DNA of 64,000 nucleotides, from NCBI GenBank assembly GCA_004297305.1, contig SCTR01000009.1:62001-126000 (forward strand), in the 5' to 3' direction. This document shows positions 44,535 through 57,082 of this stretch, one piece after another. The notes beneath the pieces were generated by a model. That model worked only from the letters and a program-made list of their open reading frames with translations. It had not been told where the DNA came from and did not search any database. This DNA is from Actinomycetota bacterium. Lineage in GTDB: Bacteria > Actinomycetota > Actinomycetes > S36-B12 > FW305-bin1. Position 1 is the first letter of the stretch, and the number at the start of each line of letters is the position of its first letter. A program made the translations under genes and the position numbers.

Positions 44535-45890
44535 ATGACGACCTTCGTGGACCGAGTCGCGCTGCACGTGGCAGGCGGCGACGGCGGACACGGGTGTGCG
44601 TCGATCCGGCGGGAGAAGTTCAAGCCGCTCGGCGGGCCCGACGGCGGGGACGGTGGCGACGGCGGGGACGTGGTCCTCGTCGTGGACTCCCAGGTCACCA
44701 CGCTGCTGGACTACCACCGCAGTCCGCACCGGTCCGCGCCCAACGGCCGGCCCGGCCAGGGCGACAACCGGGACGGTGCCAAGGGGACCGACGTCGTCCT
44801 GCCCGTCCCGGACGGCACGGTCGTGTCCACCGGTGACGGCGAAGTGCTGGCGGACCTGGTCGGTGCGGGGACCTCGTACGTCGTCGCCCGTGGTGGCCGC
44901 GGTGGACTGGGCAATGCCGCGCTGGCCTCGCAGCGTCGCAAGGCACCCGGGTTCGCGCTGCTCGGCGAGCCCGGCGACCGCGCCGAGGTCGTCCTGGAGT
45001 TGAAGACCGTCGCCGACGTCGCCCTGGTGGGTTTCCCGTCGGCCGGCAAGTCGAGCCTCGTGGCCGCGATGAGCGCGGCCCGCCCCAAGATCGCCGACTA
45101 CCCGTTCACGACCCTGGTCCCGAACCTCGGCGTCGTCACGACCGGCGACGCGGTGTTCACCGTCGCCGACGTCCCCGGGCTCATTCCCGGCGCCAGCCAG
45201 GGCCGAGGGCTGGGACTGGAGTTCCTGCGGCACGTCGAGCGCTGTTCGGTACTGGTCCACGTCCTGGACTGCGCCACCCTCGACCCCGGCCGCGATCCGC
45301 TGACCGACCTCGCGGTCATCGAGGCGGAGCTGGCGGCGTACGGCGGACTGGCCGACCGGCCGCGCATCGTCGCGCTGGCGAAGATCGACGTGGCCGAGGC
45401 CCGTGAACTGGCCGACTTGGTGGCCGGCGAACTACGCGCCCGTGGCCTGCCGGTCGTGGCCGTGTCCGCGGTGTCGCACGAGGGACTCCGGGAGCTGGCG
45501 TTCGTCATGGCCGGCCACGTGCTGGCGGCGCGGGCCGCCAGCCAGCCCGGCGAGGCGCCCCGGCTGGTCATCACGCCCCGTGCCGTCGACGACGCCGGGT
45601 TCACCGTCGTACCGGAGGGGGACGGCTTCCGGGTGCGCGGCGACCGGCCGGAGCGCTGGGTCCGGCAGACGGACTTCAGCAACGACGAGGCCGTCGGCTA
45701 CCTGGCCGACCGGCTGGCGAAACTCGGCGTGGAAGATCAGCTCGTGGCGCTGGGTGCCACCCCTGGGGTGCCGATCATCATCGGACCGGCCGACAACGCG
45801 GTGGTGTTCGACTGGGAGCCCACGGTGCCCGCCGGGGCCGGACCATCGCAGGGGCCACGGGGCACCGACGCACGGGTGGAACGCCGGTGA
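44535..45890 (+). CDS. obgE: Obg family GTPase
   Basis: 451 residues: a Gly-rich Obg domain ([15 protein letters not shown]...), a GTPase domain with P-loop [10 protein letters not shown] and [10 protein letters not shown], and a C-terminal OCT domain (about 345-420). It acts in 50S assembly and the stress response. ATG start. Its TGA overlaps the GTG of proB. Confidence 0.97.
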   Translation: MTTFVDRVALHVAGGDGGHGCASIRREKFKPLGGPDGGDGGDGGDVVLVVDSQVTTLLDYHRSPHRSAPNGRPGQGDNRDGAKGTDVVLPVPDGTVVSTGDGEVLADLVGAGTSYVVARGGRGGLGNAALASQRRKAPGFALLGEPGDRAEVVLELKTVADVALVGFPSAGKSSLVAAMSAARPKIADYPFTTLVPNLGVVTTGDAVFTVADVPGLIPGASQGRGLGLEFLRHVERCSVLVHVLDCATLDPGRDPLTDLAVIEAELAAYGGLADRPRIVALAKIDVAEARELADLVAGELRARGLPVVAVSAVSHEGLRELAFVMAGHVLAARAASQPGEAPRLVITPRAVDDAGFTVVPEGDGFRVRGDRPERWVRQTDFSNDEAVGYLADRLAKLGVEDQLVALGATPGVPIIIGPADNAVVFDWEPTVPAGAGPSQGPRGTDARVERR

Positions 45891-47029
45891 GCCTGGAACC
45901 CGGTGCTGGGCAACGGCGACCGCAGGTGCTCGGTGCCCGTCGGGTGGTGGTCAAGATCGGCTCGTCGTCGATCACCGGCGGTGACGACGGCGTCGACGCC
46001 GGCCAGCTCGACGCCCTGGTCGACGTGCTGGCAGCGGTACGCCGTCGCGGTGCCGACGTCGTGCTGGTGTCCAGCGGGGCGATCGCCGCGGGATTCGCGC
46101 GGCTCGGCCTGCCCCGCCGTCCCCGTGACCTGGCCTCCCAGCAGGCCTCGGCCAGCGTCGGGCAGGGCGTGCTCATGGCCCGGTACGGCGCCGCCTTCGG
46201 CCGCTACGGCGTCACCGTCGGCCAGGTGCTGCTGACCGCCGAGGACGTCACCCGCCGGGCGCACTACCGCAACGCGCAGCGCACCTTGTTCCGGTTGCTG
46301 GAACTCGGCGCGGTACCCGTGGTCAACGAGAACGACACGGTCGGGACCGACGAGATCCGGTTCGGCGACAACGACCGGCTCGCAGCGCTGGTCGCCCACC
46401 TCGTGCACGCCGACCTGCTGGTGCTGCTCAGCGACGTGAACGGGCTGTACGACGGCCCCCCCAGCCGCGACGGGGCGCGGTTGGTCGCCGAGGTCCGCGG
46501 CGCCGACGACCTGACCGGCATCAGCCTGGGCGGGACCGGCGGCGCCGGTGTCGGGGTGGGCGGCATGACCACCAAGGTCGACGCGGCGCGGATCGCGACG
46601 GTCGCCGGGATTCCCGTGGTGCTCACCGCCGCGTCGCTGGCGGCGGCCGCCCTGGCCGGTGAGCCGGTCGGAACCTTGTTCCACCCCACCGGTTCCCGGC
46701 CGCCGACGCGACTGTTGTGGTTGGCACACGCGACCGCTCCCGCTGGCCGGCTGCACCTCGATCGGGGTGCCGTCGACGCGGTGGTCGGGCGCCGGATGTC
46801 GCTGCTGCCGGCGGGGATTACGACGGTGGACGGCGACTTCGCCGCCGGAGATCCGGTCGACCTTCTGGACGAAAACGGTCACACGGTGGCCCGCGGGCTG
46901 GTCAACTTTGACGCAGCAGAACTCCCGGGGCTGCTGGGCAGGTCGACCCGGGATCTGGCCCGGGAACTCGGTCCGGCGTACGAGCGGGAGGTCGTCCACC
47001 GCGACGATCTCGTTCTGCTGCGCCCCTGA
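45887..47029 (+). CDS. proB: Glutamate 5-kinase
   Basis: 380 residues: amino-acid kinase domain ([65 protein letters not shown]) plus a C-terminal PUA domain. It catalyses the first step of proline synthesis. GTGA overlap with obgE fixes the start. Confidence 0.97.
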   Translation: MSLEPGAGQRRPQVLGARRVVVKIGSSSITGGDDGVDAGQLDALVDVLAAVRRRGADVVLVSSGAIAAGFARLGLPRRPRDLASQQASASVGQGVLMARYGAAFGRYGVTVGQVLLTAEDVTRRAHYRNAQRTLFRLLELGAVPVVNENDTVGTDEIRFGDNDRLAALVAHLVHADLLVLLSDVNGLYDGPPSRDGARLVAEVRGADDLTGISLGGTGGAGVGVGGMTTKVDAARIATVAGIPVVLTAASLAAAALAGEPVGTLFHPTGSRPPTRLLWLAHATAPAGRLHLDRGAVDAVVGRRMSLLPAGITTVDGDFAAGDPVDLLDENGHTVARGLVNFDAAELPGLLGRSTRDLARELGPAYEREVVHRDDLVLLRP

Positions 47030-47074
47030 TCGCCTGTAACCGGCTCTCGTACGCCGCCGGACTCGGAGGTGGAC

Positions 47075-47446
47075 GTGACCGACCTCCGAGCAGTGCCGGT
47101 GGACGATGCGTGGTTGTGGCACGTCACGGTGACCGTGTGCGGTCAACTCGTTCCGGCAGCAGAGATCCGGGCGGGTCTGCAGCGGCTGGCCGACGAGCAT
47201 CCGTTCCTGCTGGCAGCGCGTTACGCGCCCGACCGCGCCGAGATTCACTACTGGGAGGAGGGTCCCGACGTGCGGGTGGTCACCGAACTGGCCATGGACG
47301 TCTGGGAGGCGCACCGCGGCAGTGCGGGCCTGCCGGACTGGCACGTGGTCGGCGTCGAGGTACTCGATCGGGAGACCGTCCATCGACGAGGGCGAACCGC
47401 GGGCCGCAGCGGTCCGTTCGCCGTCGCCGGCGTCGCCCCGTTCTGA
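47075..47446 (+). CDS. Conserved small protein between proB and proA, unknown function
   Basis: 123 residues, no signal or membrane segment. Landmarks are WLWHVTVTVCGQLVPAAEIR, ADEHPFLLAARYAPDRAEIHYWEE and WHVVGVEVLDRETVHRR; it looks like a compact alpha/beta protein with two repeated beta-alpha units. I have no reliable family name. GGAGG five to six bases before GTG 47075 favours that start over GTG 47069. It probably belongs to the obgE-proB operon. Confidence 0.75.
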   Translation: MTDLRAVPVDDAWLWHVTVTVCGQLVPAAEIRAGLQRLADEHPFLLAARYAPDRAEIHYWEEGPDVRVVTELAMDVWEAHRGSAGLPDWHVVGVEVLDRETVHRRGRTAGRSGPFAVAGVAPF

Positions 47447-47637
47447 CTCTCGTTGGGCTGCAGGGCATCTCGCCGAATCGGCACACGACCGTCGGCGTAG
47501 GCCGAGGCAGGCGGTCCGCGCTCGGTGGTGACGTCGACGGCGCGGGTGGCCCGGGTCAGGGACCTGGCTCGGGGCACGGCAGGGCGCGGCGTCGCCGGCT
47601 GGCGGCGCAAGGGTCGGTCGCCGGGGGCGGGGATGCG

Positions 47638-47643
47638 TAGCCT
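47638..47643 (+). promoter_or_regulatory. -10 box TAGCCT for proA (leaderless)
   Basis: TAGCCT ends exactly six bases before the proA ATG, with no Shine-Dalgarno sequence. It is consistent with a leaderless transcript and with proA being transcribed independently of proB. Confidence 0.45.
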
Positions 47644-47649
47644 GGTGCC

Positions 47650-48939
47650 ATGACAGATGACCAGCGCGCCGAGGCCGAGCGCGCCGAGGTACTCGCCGTC
47701 GCCGCCCGTGCCCGTGAGGCCGCTGCGGCCCTGCGGACGGTGACGCGGCAACGCAAGGACGCTGCACTGCGGGCTGCTGCCGACGCCCTGGTGGCGGCCA
47801 CGCCGCGGATCGTGGCGGCCAACGCCGAGGACGTCGAGGCGGCACGGGCCGCCGGTGAGTCCGCCGGCATCGTGGACCGGCTGACCCTGACCGCCGAACG
47901 GATCGCCGGCATTGCCGCGGCCCTGCGGGACGTCGCCGAGCTGCCGGACCCGGTGGGGGAGGTGGTCCGCGGCTCGACACTGCCCAACGGTCTGGAGGTC
48001 CGCCAGGTCCGGGTGCCCCTCGGCGTGGTCGGGATGATCTACGAGGCGCGGCCCAACGTAACCGTGGACGCCGCCGGGTTGTGCCTGAAGAGCGGCAACG
48101 CCGCGCTGCTGCGGGGTTCCTCCTCGGCGTACCGGTCCAACGTCGTGCTGGTCGACGTCCTGCGGGAAACCCTTGCCGCAGAGGGACTCCCCGTTGATGC
48201 GGTCAGCCTGGTGCCGGGCACTTCGCACGACTCGGTCGGATATCTGATGACCGCCCGCGGCCTGGTGGACGTGTTGATCCCGCGCGGCGGCGAGGCGCTG
48301 ATCCGCCGCGTCGTGGACGGCTCGACGGTCCCGGTGATCGAGACCGGGGTCGGCAACTGCCACGTGTACGTCGACGAGTCCGCCGACGTGGCGAAGGCGA
48401 TCGCGGTACTGCTGAACTCGAAGGTGCAGCGGCCCAGCGTGTGCAACGCGGCCGAGACGCTGCTGGTGCACGCCGGGATCGCCGATCGTTTCCTGCCGGC
48501 CGCGCTGCGCGCGCTGCACGACAGCGGTGTCACGGTGCACGGGGACAAGCTGGTGGAGTCGTACGCCGAGGACTCCGGCGTCGCGTTCGCGTCGGTCACC
48601 GACGAGGACTGGGCGGCCGAGTACTACTCGCTGGATCTCGCCGCCGGCGTCGTGGACTCGCTCGACGACGCGCTGGCCCACATCCGGCGCTGGTCCAGTG
48701 GGCACACCGAGGCGATTCTGGCCGACTCGCAGTCGGCGGTACGTCGATTCGTGGCCGGGGTCGACTCCGCCGCGGTAATGGTCAACGCCTCCACCCGTTT
48801 CACCGACGGCGGCGAACTCGGCTTCGGCGCGGAGATCGGCATCTCGACGCAGAAACTGCACGCTCGCGGACCGATGGGCCTGGCCGAACTCACCACGACC
48901 ACGTTCGTGGTCACCGGCGACGGGCACGTTCGCGGGTGA
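47650..48939 (+). CDS. proA: Glutamate-5-semialdehyde dehydrogenase
   Basis: 429 residues, aldehyde-dehydrogenase superfamily. [19 protein letters not shown] and the catalytic Cys in [17 protein letters not shown] are diagnostic, and the C-terminus [19 protein letters not shown] is conserved. It reduces glutamyl-5-phosphate, the second proline step. 203 bases without a clear gene separate it from the preceding small protein. Confidence 0.97.
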   Translation: MTDDQRAEAERAEVLAVAARAREAAAALRTVTRQRKDAALRAAADALVAATPRIVAANAEDVEAARAAGESAGIVDRLTLTAERIAGIAAALRDVAELPDPVGEVVRGSTLPNGLEVRQVRVPLGVVGMIYEARPNVTVDAAGLCLKSGNAALLRGSSSAYRSNVVLVDVLRETLAAEGLPVDAVSLVPGTSHDSVGYLMTARGLVDVLIPRGGEALIRRVVDGSTVPVIETGVGNCHVYVDESADVAKAIAVLLNSKVQRPSVCNAAETLLVHAGIADRFLPAALRALHDSGVTVHGDKLVESYAEDSGVAFASVTDEDWAAEYYSLDLAAGVVDSLDDALAHIRRWSSGHTEAILADSQSAVRRFVAGVDSAAVMVNASTRFTDGGELGFGAEIGISTQKLHARGPMGLAELTTTTFVVTGDGHVRG

Positions 48940-49018
48940 GCGGCGGCACCGGGATACGCTGTGCGCCGCAGCGGGGTCGCCGCCGGAGCCCGATCCGCAA
49001 CGAGATTGAGGGACGCCC

Positions 49019-49165
49019 ATGAGCCTGGCCACCATCGCCGCGCACGCCGCCGAGACGACCGAGGCGCACGTCGAGATGCCGAGCAAGTGGGTTTACGGCG
49101 TCGTCAGCCTCGCGATTCTCCTGGTCGCCTTGTGGATCATCACTCGGCTCAACCTCGACCGCTGA
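49019..49165 (+). CDS. 48-aa single-pass membrane protein
   Basis: ATG 49019 to TGA 49163-49165. Residues 1-22 are polar; one transmembrane helix follows (KWVYGVVSLAILLVALWIIT), ending with RLNLDR. A small protein of this type lies between proA and nadD in other actinobacteria as I recall, but it has no name. A GAGGG motif nine to ten bases upstream can serve as ribosome site. Confidence 0.6.
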   Translation: MSLATIAAHAAETTEAHVEMPSKWVYGVVSLAILLVALWIITRLNLDR

Positions 49166-49180
49166 GGCAAGGCGGCGGGG

Positions 49181-49264
49181 GAATGGCTCATCCTGACCAG
49201 GCCGGGACCGTCAACCGCGGTGGAGTGGCTCACCGTGACCGGGCCGGGACCGTCGGGCGCGGGG
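49181..49264. repeat. Imperfect 42-bp tandem repeat upstream of nadD
   Basis: Two units starting at 49181 and 49223 share the pattern GGCTCA..TGACC.GGCCGGGACCGTC with about nine differences. It fills the space between the 48-aa gene and the nadD promoter. Confidence 0.6.
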
Positions 49265-49269
49265 CGGAT

Positions 49270-49275
49270 TAGGGT
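49270..49275 (+). promoter_or_regulatory. -10 box TAGGGT for nadD (leaderless)
   Basis: TAGGGT ends six bases before the GTG of nadD, with no Shine-Dalgarno sequence between. Confidence 0.45.
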
Positions 49276-49281
49276 CTCGCC

Positions 49282-49881
49282 GTGACGCGGCGCCGGCGAG
49301 TGGGGGTGATGGGCGGGACGTTCGACCCGGTCCACCACGGCCACCTCGTCGCCGCATCCGAGGTCGCGCACCGGTTCGACCTGGCCGAGGTCGTGTTCAC
49401 GCCGACCGGCCAACCCTGGCAGAAGGCCACTCGTACCGTCAGCCCAGCCGAGGACCGCTACCTGATGACGGTGATCGCCACCGCGGGCGACCCGCGATTC
49501 GTGGTCAGCCGCGTCGACGTCGACCGCACGGGGCCCACGTACACGGTGGATACGTTGCGCGACCTGCGCTCGTCGTACGACAAGGACGTGGAGTGGTACT
49601 TCATAACCGGGGCCGACGCGCTGGGGCAGATCCTGACCTGGCACGACCACGCGGAGGTGCTGGCGCTGGCGCATTTGGTCGGGGTGACGCGGCCCGGCCA
49701 TGAGCTGGCCGATCCGGGGCTGCCCGCCGGCGCGGCGACGCTGCTGGAGATCCCCGCGCTGGCGATCTCGTCCACCGACATCCGCCGCCGCGTCGCCCGC
49801 GGTGAACCGGTGCGGTATCTCGTGCCGGAGGGCGTCGAGCAGTACGTCGCCAAGCGTGGCCTCTACCGGGGCCCGCGATGA
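49282..49881 (+). CDS. nadD: Nicotinate-nucleotide adenylyltransferase
   Basis: 199 residues. Nucleotidyltransferase signature [12 protein letters not shown] and [11 protein letters not shown] (ISSTxIR) are both present. It makes nicotinate adenine dinucleotide in NAD synthesis. Its TGA overlaps the ATG of the LCP gene. Confidence 0.97.
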   Translation: MTRRRRVGVMGGTFDPVHHGHLVAASEVAHRFDLAEVVFTPTGQPWQKATRTVSPAEDRYLMTVIATAGDPRFVVSRVDVDRTGPTYTVDTLRDLRSSYDKDVEWYFITGADALGQILTWHDHAEVLALAHLVGVTRPGHELADPGLPAGAATLLEIPALAISSTDIRRRVARGEPVRYLVPEGVEQYVAKRGLYRGPR

Positions 49882-51296
49882 CCGACGCCTACCCGCCGAC
49901 GGTGGGAGCGGAGCCGCCGCCGCAGGTGAATGGATCCGGTGGCCTGTCGGCCGGCGGGTCCGGCCGCCGGTCGGGCCAGCGGTCGCGCGACAGCCGTGGT
50001 GGCTGGTTCGGCGGTCGGCCCCGTCGCGGGTCCGGGGAGGCAGCCGCTGCCGATGGCGCCCGGCCGGCGATGCGACAAGGGCGGGAGGCCGTCCGGCGTC
50101 GCCGCAACCGTCGCCACCTCACCGTCACCGCCGTGCTCGCGGCCGTGCTCGTCGGGGCGGTCCTGGTCGTGGTGTGGACCCTGGGCCGGCCCGAGACCCC
50201 GGGCGCCGCCCCGGCCCCGACCCCCACGCCGTCGAGCACCTGGTTCGACCAGCAGCGCACGCTGCTGGTGCAGGTCCGCGACGACGACGGGCTCACCACC
50301 GGCACGGTCCTGCTGGCCGTGGGCGGCGGTCCCGGCTCGGTGGTCCAGCTGACCCTGCCGCCGAACCTCACCGTCGATGTGGCCGGAGCCGGGACGGTGA
50401 CGCTCGCCAACGCCGCGCGGCTGCCGGACACCCTGGCCAGCGTCGACGCGGTGTCCGACCTGCTCGGCGTCCGGGTCGACGGCGGGCTGGCGCTGGACCG
50501 GCTGGCCTTCGCGGGGCTGGTCGACGCGATCGGCGGGGTGACCATGGACGTCGCCACCGGACTGACCCGGACGACGCCGGACGGCAAGACGACCCTGCTG
50601 GTACCGGCCGGCCGGCAGACCCTCAGCGGGGTGGCCGCCGCGGACTACGTCACCACGCTCGGCCCCGGTGAGGGGCAAGCCGCCCTCACGGCCCGTTTCG
50701 TCGCCGTACTCGACGAGGTGATACGGCGGCTTCCCGAGGACCCGCCGCGGCTGCGGGCGGTCCTCACGTCGCTGGGCGCCCTGTCGCGGACCACGATCCC
50801 CACCGACGACCTGACCGCGATGCTCCTCGAGCTGCGGTCGCGCCTGCTGGCCGGGGCGCCCAAGACCGACGAACTGCCGACCACGTCGCTGGACATCGCG
50901 ATCCCGCCGACGTCACGGATCAGGGCACGCGACGCGGCCGCCCTGACCCGGGACCTGTTCCCGGAGGCGTTGCGGGACGCCTCGGACGGTACGACCCGGG
51001 TGCGGGTCCTGGTGCAGAACGGGGTCGGGACGCCCGGCCTGGGTGGGCTGGCACGCGACCGGCTGTACGAGGGCGGGCTCACCTACGTCAACGGTGGCAA
51101 CGCCGACTCCTTCGGCCACACCGACACGGTGGTCGTGGTCGCCGCCGACGATCCGCAGGGGCCGAAGAACGCCGCGGCGGTCGTCGCGGCGCTCGACGTC
51201 CCGCCCTCGGCGGTTCGGGTCAGCGAGCAGACGCAACGCATCGCCGACGTCGTGGTCGTCCTCGGCAGCGACTTCGTCGACGGTTCGCCCGCGTGA
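49878..51296 (+). CDS. LCP (LytR-CpsA-Psr) family protein with LytR C-terminal domain
   Basis: 472 residues. The basic, disordered N-terminus (about 1-75) is followed by one transmembrane helix ([21 protein letters not shown]), an extracytoplasmic LCP-like domain (about 125-300; [12 protein letters not shown] is the usual LCP landmark) and a LytR_C domain ([16 protein letters not shown]). LCP enzymes attach glycopolymers to peptidoglycan. Several Arg/Asp residues of active LCP enzymes are hard to place here (the [11 protein letters not shown] segment replaces the usual ALxYVRxR), so activity is uncertain. ATGA overlap with nadD. Confidence 0.85.
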   Translation: MTDAYPPTVGAEPPPQVNGSGGLSAGGSGRRSGQRSRDSRGGWFGGRPRRGSGEAAAADGARPAMRQGREAVRRRRNRRHLTVTAVLAAVLVGAVLVVVWTLGRPETPGAAPAPTPTPSSTWFDQQRTLLVQVRDDDGLTTGTVLLAVGGGPGSVVQLTLPPNLTVDVAGAGTVTLANAARLPDTLASVDAVSDLLGVRVDGGLALDRLAFAGLVDAIGGVTMDVATGLTRTTPDGKTTLLVPAGRQTLSGVAAADYVTTLGPGEGQAALTARFVAVLDEVIRRLPEDPPRLRAVLTSLGALSRTTIPTDDLTAMLLELRSRLLAGAPKTDELPTTSLDIAIPPTSRIRARDAAALTRDLFPEALRDASDGTTRVRVLVQNGVGTPGLGGLARDRLYEGGLTYVNGGNADSFGHTDTVVVVAADDPQGPKNAAAVVAALDVPPSAVRVSEQTQRIADVVVVLGSDFVDGSPA

Positions 51297-51637
51297 GACC
51301 CTGACACGTCCCGCTTCCAGACCGAAGGACCTTCCGTGACCGCATCGCCCCGGGCCGTCGAGCTGGCCGTCGCGGCCGCCGAGGCAGCCGCGGACAAGCT
51401 GGCGGAGGACATCGTCGCGATCGACGTCAGCGACCACCTGGTCATCACCGACGTCTTCGTATTGTGCTCGGCGCCCAACGAGCGGCAGGTCGGCGCGGTC
51501 GTGGAGGAAGTCGAGAAGCGGCTGCACCAGCTCGGGGTGCGAGCGGTACGGCGCGAAGGCGAACGGGAGAACCGCTGGGTGCTGCTCGACTTCGTCGACA
51601 TCGTCGTGCACGTCCAGCAGTCCGAGGAGCGGGTGCA

Positions 51638-54217
<2,580 letters not shown>

Positions 54218-54244
54218 GGTGGCCTCTTTCGCCTCGAAAGGTCG

Positions 54245-54544
54245 TCAATAGGTTGAAGCGGCATCAGGTGACGGTGGTGGAAAATGTCCACCACCGCGAT
54301 GCCGTGCGGAGCGGCTGCCTTCGCGGGCTGACGGTCCCCGGGGTTTTCCGGAACCGTCAAGGCGACCCGATGATTCGGGTCCGATGCCGTCGGGCGGGCG
54401 CAGACCGTAGGGGTCTGGCTCGTTGTTGATCCAGGCGCGGTGCCGTGCCGCGGCGATCCCGAGCACCCACTCGATGAGCCTGGCCAGGTCAGGCTCATCA
54501 CGCCACGTCACGCGCAGCCGCAGGTTCCTCGCATCAGAGTTCAT
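54245..54544 (-). CDS. Small protein upstream of the recombinase, unknown function
   Basis: 99 residues from ATG 54544. The N-terminal half is ordered (NLRLRVTWRDEPDLARLIEW followed by VLGIAAARHRAW) and the C-terminal half is Gly/Pro/Ser/Arg-rich. I have no family name. A GTG at 54628 would add 28 residues. It ends 27 bases before the recombinase start, so it is probably in the same operon; a directionality factor would be a natural but unproven role. The left copy of the TetR-linked inverted repeat is about 80 bases upstream of its start. Confidence 0.5.
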   Translation of the reverse strand: MNSDARNLRLRVTWRDEPDLARLIEWVLGIAAARHRAWINNEPDPYGLRPPDGIGPESSGRLDGSGKPRGPSAREGSRSARHRGGGHFPPPSPDAASTY

Positions 54545-54622
54545 GCCAGGTAGGTGCGCAGCACTTCCCAGAACGCGAACACCCTGACGAATTACCGCCC
54601 GCCGCACGACCCACTTCCGAGG

Positions 54623-54670
54623 GGACACGCCTCTTGCAAGTCGAGGACCGTACTACTCCGTATGGAATTG
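54623..54670. repeat. Left copy of 48-bp inverted repeat flanking the tetR gene
   Basis: Pairs with 55341-55388 in inverted orientation: 41 of 48 positions match. It contains the imperfect dyad CGTAC-N6-GTATG, a plausible TetR operator core. It lies between the tetR stop and the small-protein/recombinase operon. Confidence 0.75.
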
Positions 54671-54683
54671 TCTCAGGGTCAGA

Positions 54684-55349
54684 CTACGCCTCTTCACGGT
54701 CCGGGAACAGGTAGAACGCGATCTTCGGCAACCTGACCAGCCCCCGCCCGAGTGCGGCGGTGAACAGTTCCTTAGCGAGGTGCTCGAACTCCGGAGCGAG
54801 GAAGCTGGCGGCCGCGTCAGCCACCTCGGGGTCCTCGGCAGGGTCGTCGGCGCGGAGCATCACCACGACCGCGCCACGGATGTCGTCGCACCAGTCCTGG
54901 GTCGCTTGCGCGAGCGGTTTGATCGCCCCGGCCACCCCGTCAGCCATCAGCCGGATCAACGCCTGACCTTCGCGACGGTCGAACAGCCGATCCAGCGCGG
55001 CCACGATGTGCTCACGCACCACCTCAACATCAGCACCCACTGGCGCGGGCGTGCCGTCGAGGAACGCAAGGGTGCTCGCCCGCATGTGACTGATCGCATC
55101 CAGCGCCAGCCCCTCCTTCCCCTTGCCGGGGAAGTGGTGGTACATGCTGCCCTGACCGATGCCCGAGCGTTGCTGGATCATCACCGGGCTCGTCGCCTCG
55201 AACCCACGCTCCGACAGCAACTTGCATGCCGCGGCCACGAGCTTCTGCTTCGAGTCATACGCCGGACGCCCCGGACCCCGCCGCTGCTCCACCACCTGAT
55301 CGCTCCTCGCCGCCTGACGGCCTGATCCGGCCGCGCTGCCCAATTTCAT
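54684..55349 (-). CDS. TetR family transcriptional regulator
   Basis: 221 residues. The helix-turn-helix covers KLVAAACKLLSERGFEATSP to GIGQGSMYHHFPGKGKEGLA (about 33-80), and the ligand domain has the TetR_C LmrA/YxaF-like layout with KPLAQATQDWCDDIRGAVV. The ATG at 55349 lies inside the right inverted repeat, so the protein probably represses its own gene by covering the start. The frame extends upstream to 55745 without homology. It is divergent from the methyltransferase gene and placed between the recombinase module and the defence genes, so it may control either or both. Confidence 0.85.
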   Translation of the reverse strand: MKLGSAAGSGRQAARSDQVVEQRRGPGRPAYDSKQKLVAAACKLLSERGFEATSPVMIQQRSGIGQGSMYHHFPGKGKEGLALDAISHMRASTLAFLDGTPAPVGADVEVVREHIVAALDRLFDRREGQALIRLMADGVAGAIKPLAQATQDWCDDIRGAVVVMLRADDPAEDPEVADAAASFLAPEFEHLAKELFTAALGRGLVRLPKIAFYLFPDREEA

Positions 55350-55388
55350 ACAGAGTAGTACGGACCTTGACCTGCAAGACGCGTGACC
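55341..55388. repeat. Right copy of 48-bp inverted repeat, overlapping the tetR start
   Basis: Reverse complement of 54623-54670 with seven mismatches. It includes the tetR ATG (55347-55349) and the dyad CGTAC-N6-GTATG. The remaining 227 bases to the methyltransferase start show no gene. Confidence 0.75.
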
Positions 55389-55615
55389 TCCCAGATGGGT
55401 TCTTGGACGGGAAAGGAACTCTGGCATCCCAGGGCGGAGGCTGGACGGGGGTGTGGGTTGAGGTTTCACATCGCGGCTGCCTTCATCGACTCTGCACGAC
55501 CGCTGCATGTCGGCTTCAGAAATGTCAGTGGGTTCTGGGAGACTTGCAGACACGGCGGAGCGAGACCGCTGGCCCTGGCCGAGGCCAGATGGGAGTGACC
55601 AGACGAGGAGGCGGC

Positions 55616-56989
55616 ATGGCGTCCGGAGCACCAGCCTTCGAGTTCGTCGACCTCTTCGCCGGCCTTGGTGGCTTCCATGTCGCACTCGAAAGCCTCGGCG
55701 GCGAGGGAGTGTTTGCAGCCGAATGGGACTCGACGCTGAACGCACTCTACAAAGACAACTTCGGCATCACGCCTTGGGTAGACGTGAACGATCTGAGCGA
55801 TGAGGCGACGATCGCGCGCGAGGTACCGGAACACGACGTCCTGACCGCCGGCTTCCCTTGCCAGCCGTTCTCGAAGGCTGGCGAGCAACTGGGATTCAGT
55901 CACACGCTTCAAGGCAAGCTGTTCTTCAAAGTGCTGGCGATTCTCAAGGAGAAGCGGCCACGGCGCTTCATCCTCGAGAACGTGCCGAACATCATGCGCC
56001 ACCAGAACGGCGCGACTCTGGCCACCATCCGCAAGGAACTCGAAGACCTCGGCTACACCGTCGATGTGCACAAGTTCTCGCCGCACGAGTTTGGAGTGCC
56101 GCAGATTCGAGAGAGGGCGTACTTCGTCGGCTCCCTGGACGGACTTGAAGGATTCCAGTGGCCGACGCCTGCTCGGCCGAAGACGGACATCAGCAGCGTC
56201 CTCGACAGAGATGCGAAGCCGAGTCGCGTGATCCCGGCTCAGACGCTGCGAGCGATCGACATGTGGGATGACTTTCTCAAGCTCGCGCCGGAGTCGCTGA
56301 AGCTCCCGTCGTTCCCGATCTGGTCGATGGAGTTCCGCGCGACCTACCCATACGAGGACGCCACGCCGCCAGCGATCTGGAAAGAACTCGGCCCTCGCGA
56401 CTTGGACAGTGCGCTCGGTAGCTTCGGGTTCGGGCTGAAGGGATTGGCGAAGGAAGCGCAGTTCGAGTTGCTGCCGAGTCATGCTCGCAGGCCCGCCGAC
56501 CTCAAGTTCCCCTCGTGGAAGCAAGCATTCATCCGCCAGAATCGACAGTTCTACTGGGCGAATCAGAGGTGGATCGATCCGTGGCTCGATCAGTGGAGGC
56601 CGTGGGAGTTGCCGTCCAGCCTTCAGAAGTTCGAGTGGAACGTGCAAGGCGGCGAGCGACGAATCGACAAGTATGTTTTGCAGGTGCGGGCCTCGGGCAT
56701 TCGCGTGAAGCGGACTTCGACGGCTCCCAGCCTCATCGCCATGACGCACACTCAGGTTCCTATTCTCGGCAAGAACCTCGTCGGAGTCCGTCGCTACATG
56801 ACCCCTGCCGAGTGTGCAGCTCTACAAAGCCTCGGCTCGATCTCGCTTCCAGAAGGTGACCTTCGGGCATACAAGGCTCTCGGCAACGCTGTCAACGCAG
56901 ACGTGGTTCGCGCGATCGCTGAGCCGCTTCTGCGGGGTCTCGACCAGTCTTCAGCGGCTTCTGAGGACTCGGAAAGTGCTGCGGCGTAA
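55616..56989 (+). CDS. C5-cytosine DNA methyltransferase (DruM/DrmMII-like context)
   Basis: 457 residues. Motif I FVDLFAGLGGFHVALE (residues 10-25), motif IV with catalytic Cys82 in AGFPCQPFSKAGEQLGF, motif VI RRFILENVPNI, motif VIII QIRERAYFVG, and at the C-terminus motif IX (VRRYMTPAECAALQSLG) and motif X (AYKALGNAVNADVVRAI). The target-recognition region is about 250-380. It methylates cytosine in an unknown sequence. GAGGAGG four to five bases before ATG 55616 sets the start, although the frame is open from 55226. No restriction endonuclease accompanies it; the next two genes suggest a host-marking role in a defence system. Confidence 0.93.
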   Translation: MASGAPAFEFVDLFAGLGGFHVALESLGGEGVFAAEWDSTLNALYKDNFGITPWVDVNDLSDEATIAREVPEHDVLTAGFPCQPFSKAGEQLGFSHTLQGKLFFKVLAILKEKRPRRFILENVPNIMRHQNGATLATIRKELEDLGYTVDVHKFSPHEFGVPQIRERAYFVGSLDGLEGFQWPTPARPKTDISSVLDRDAKPSRVIPAQTLRAIDMWDDFLKLAPESLKLPSFPIWSMEFRATYPYEDATPPAIWKELGPRDLDSALGSFGFGLKGLAKEAQFELLPSHARRPADLKFPSWKQAFIRQNRQFYWANQRWIDPWLDQWRPWELPSSLQKFEWNVQGGERRIDKYVLQVRASGIRVKRTSTAPSLIAMTHTQVPILGKNLVGVRRYMTPAECAALQSLGSISLPEGDLRAYKALGNAVNADVVRAIAEPLLRGLDQSSAASEDSESAAA

Positions 56990-57082
56990 CCCGGTGTACC
57001 GGCTCCGGCCTCTTGTCGCGGCACCGATGTCGGGACCCCTCGCTAGCCTGGGATGCACAGAGTGGTGTGGGGGAGACTGGCC

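Noticed and set aside
41745-45260. 1,171-codon open frame on the minus strand
   Set aside because: It covers rne, rplU, rpmA and part of obgE in antisense. All four are unmistakable on the plus strand, so the frame is a codon-bias artefact.
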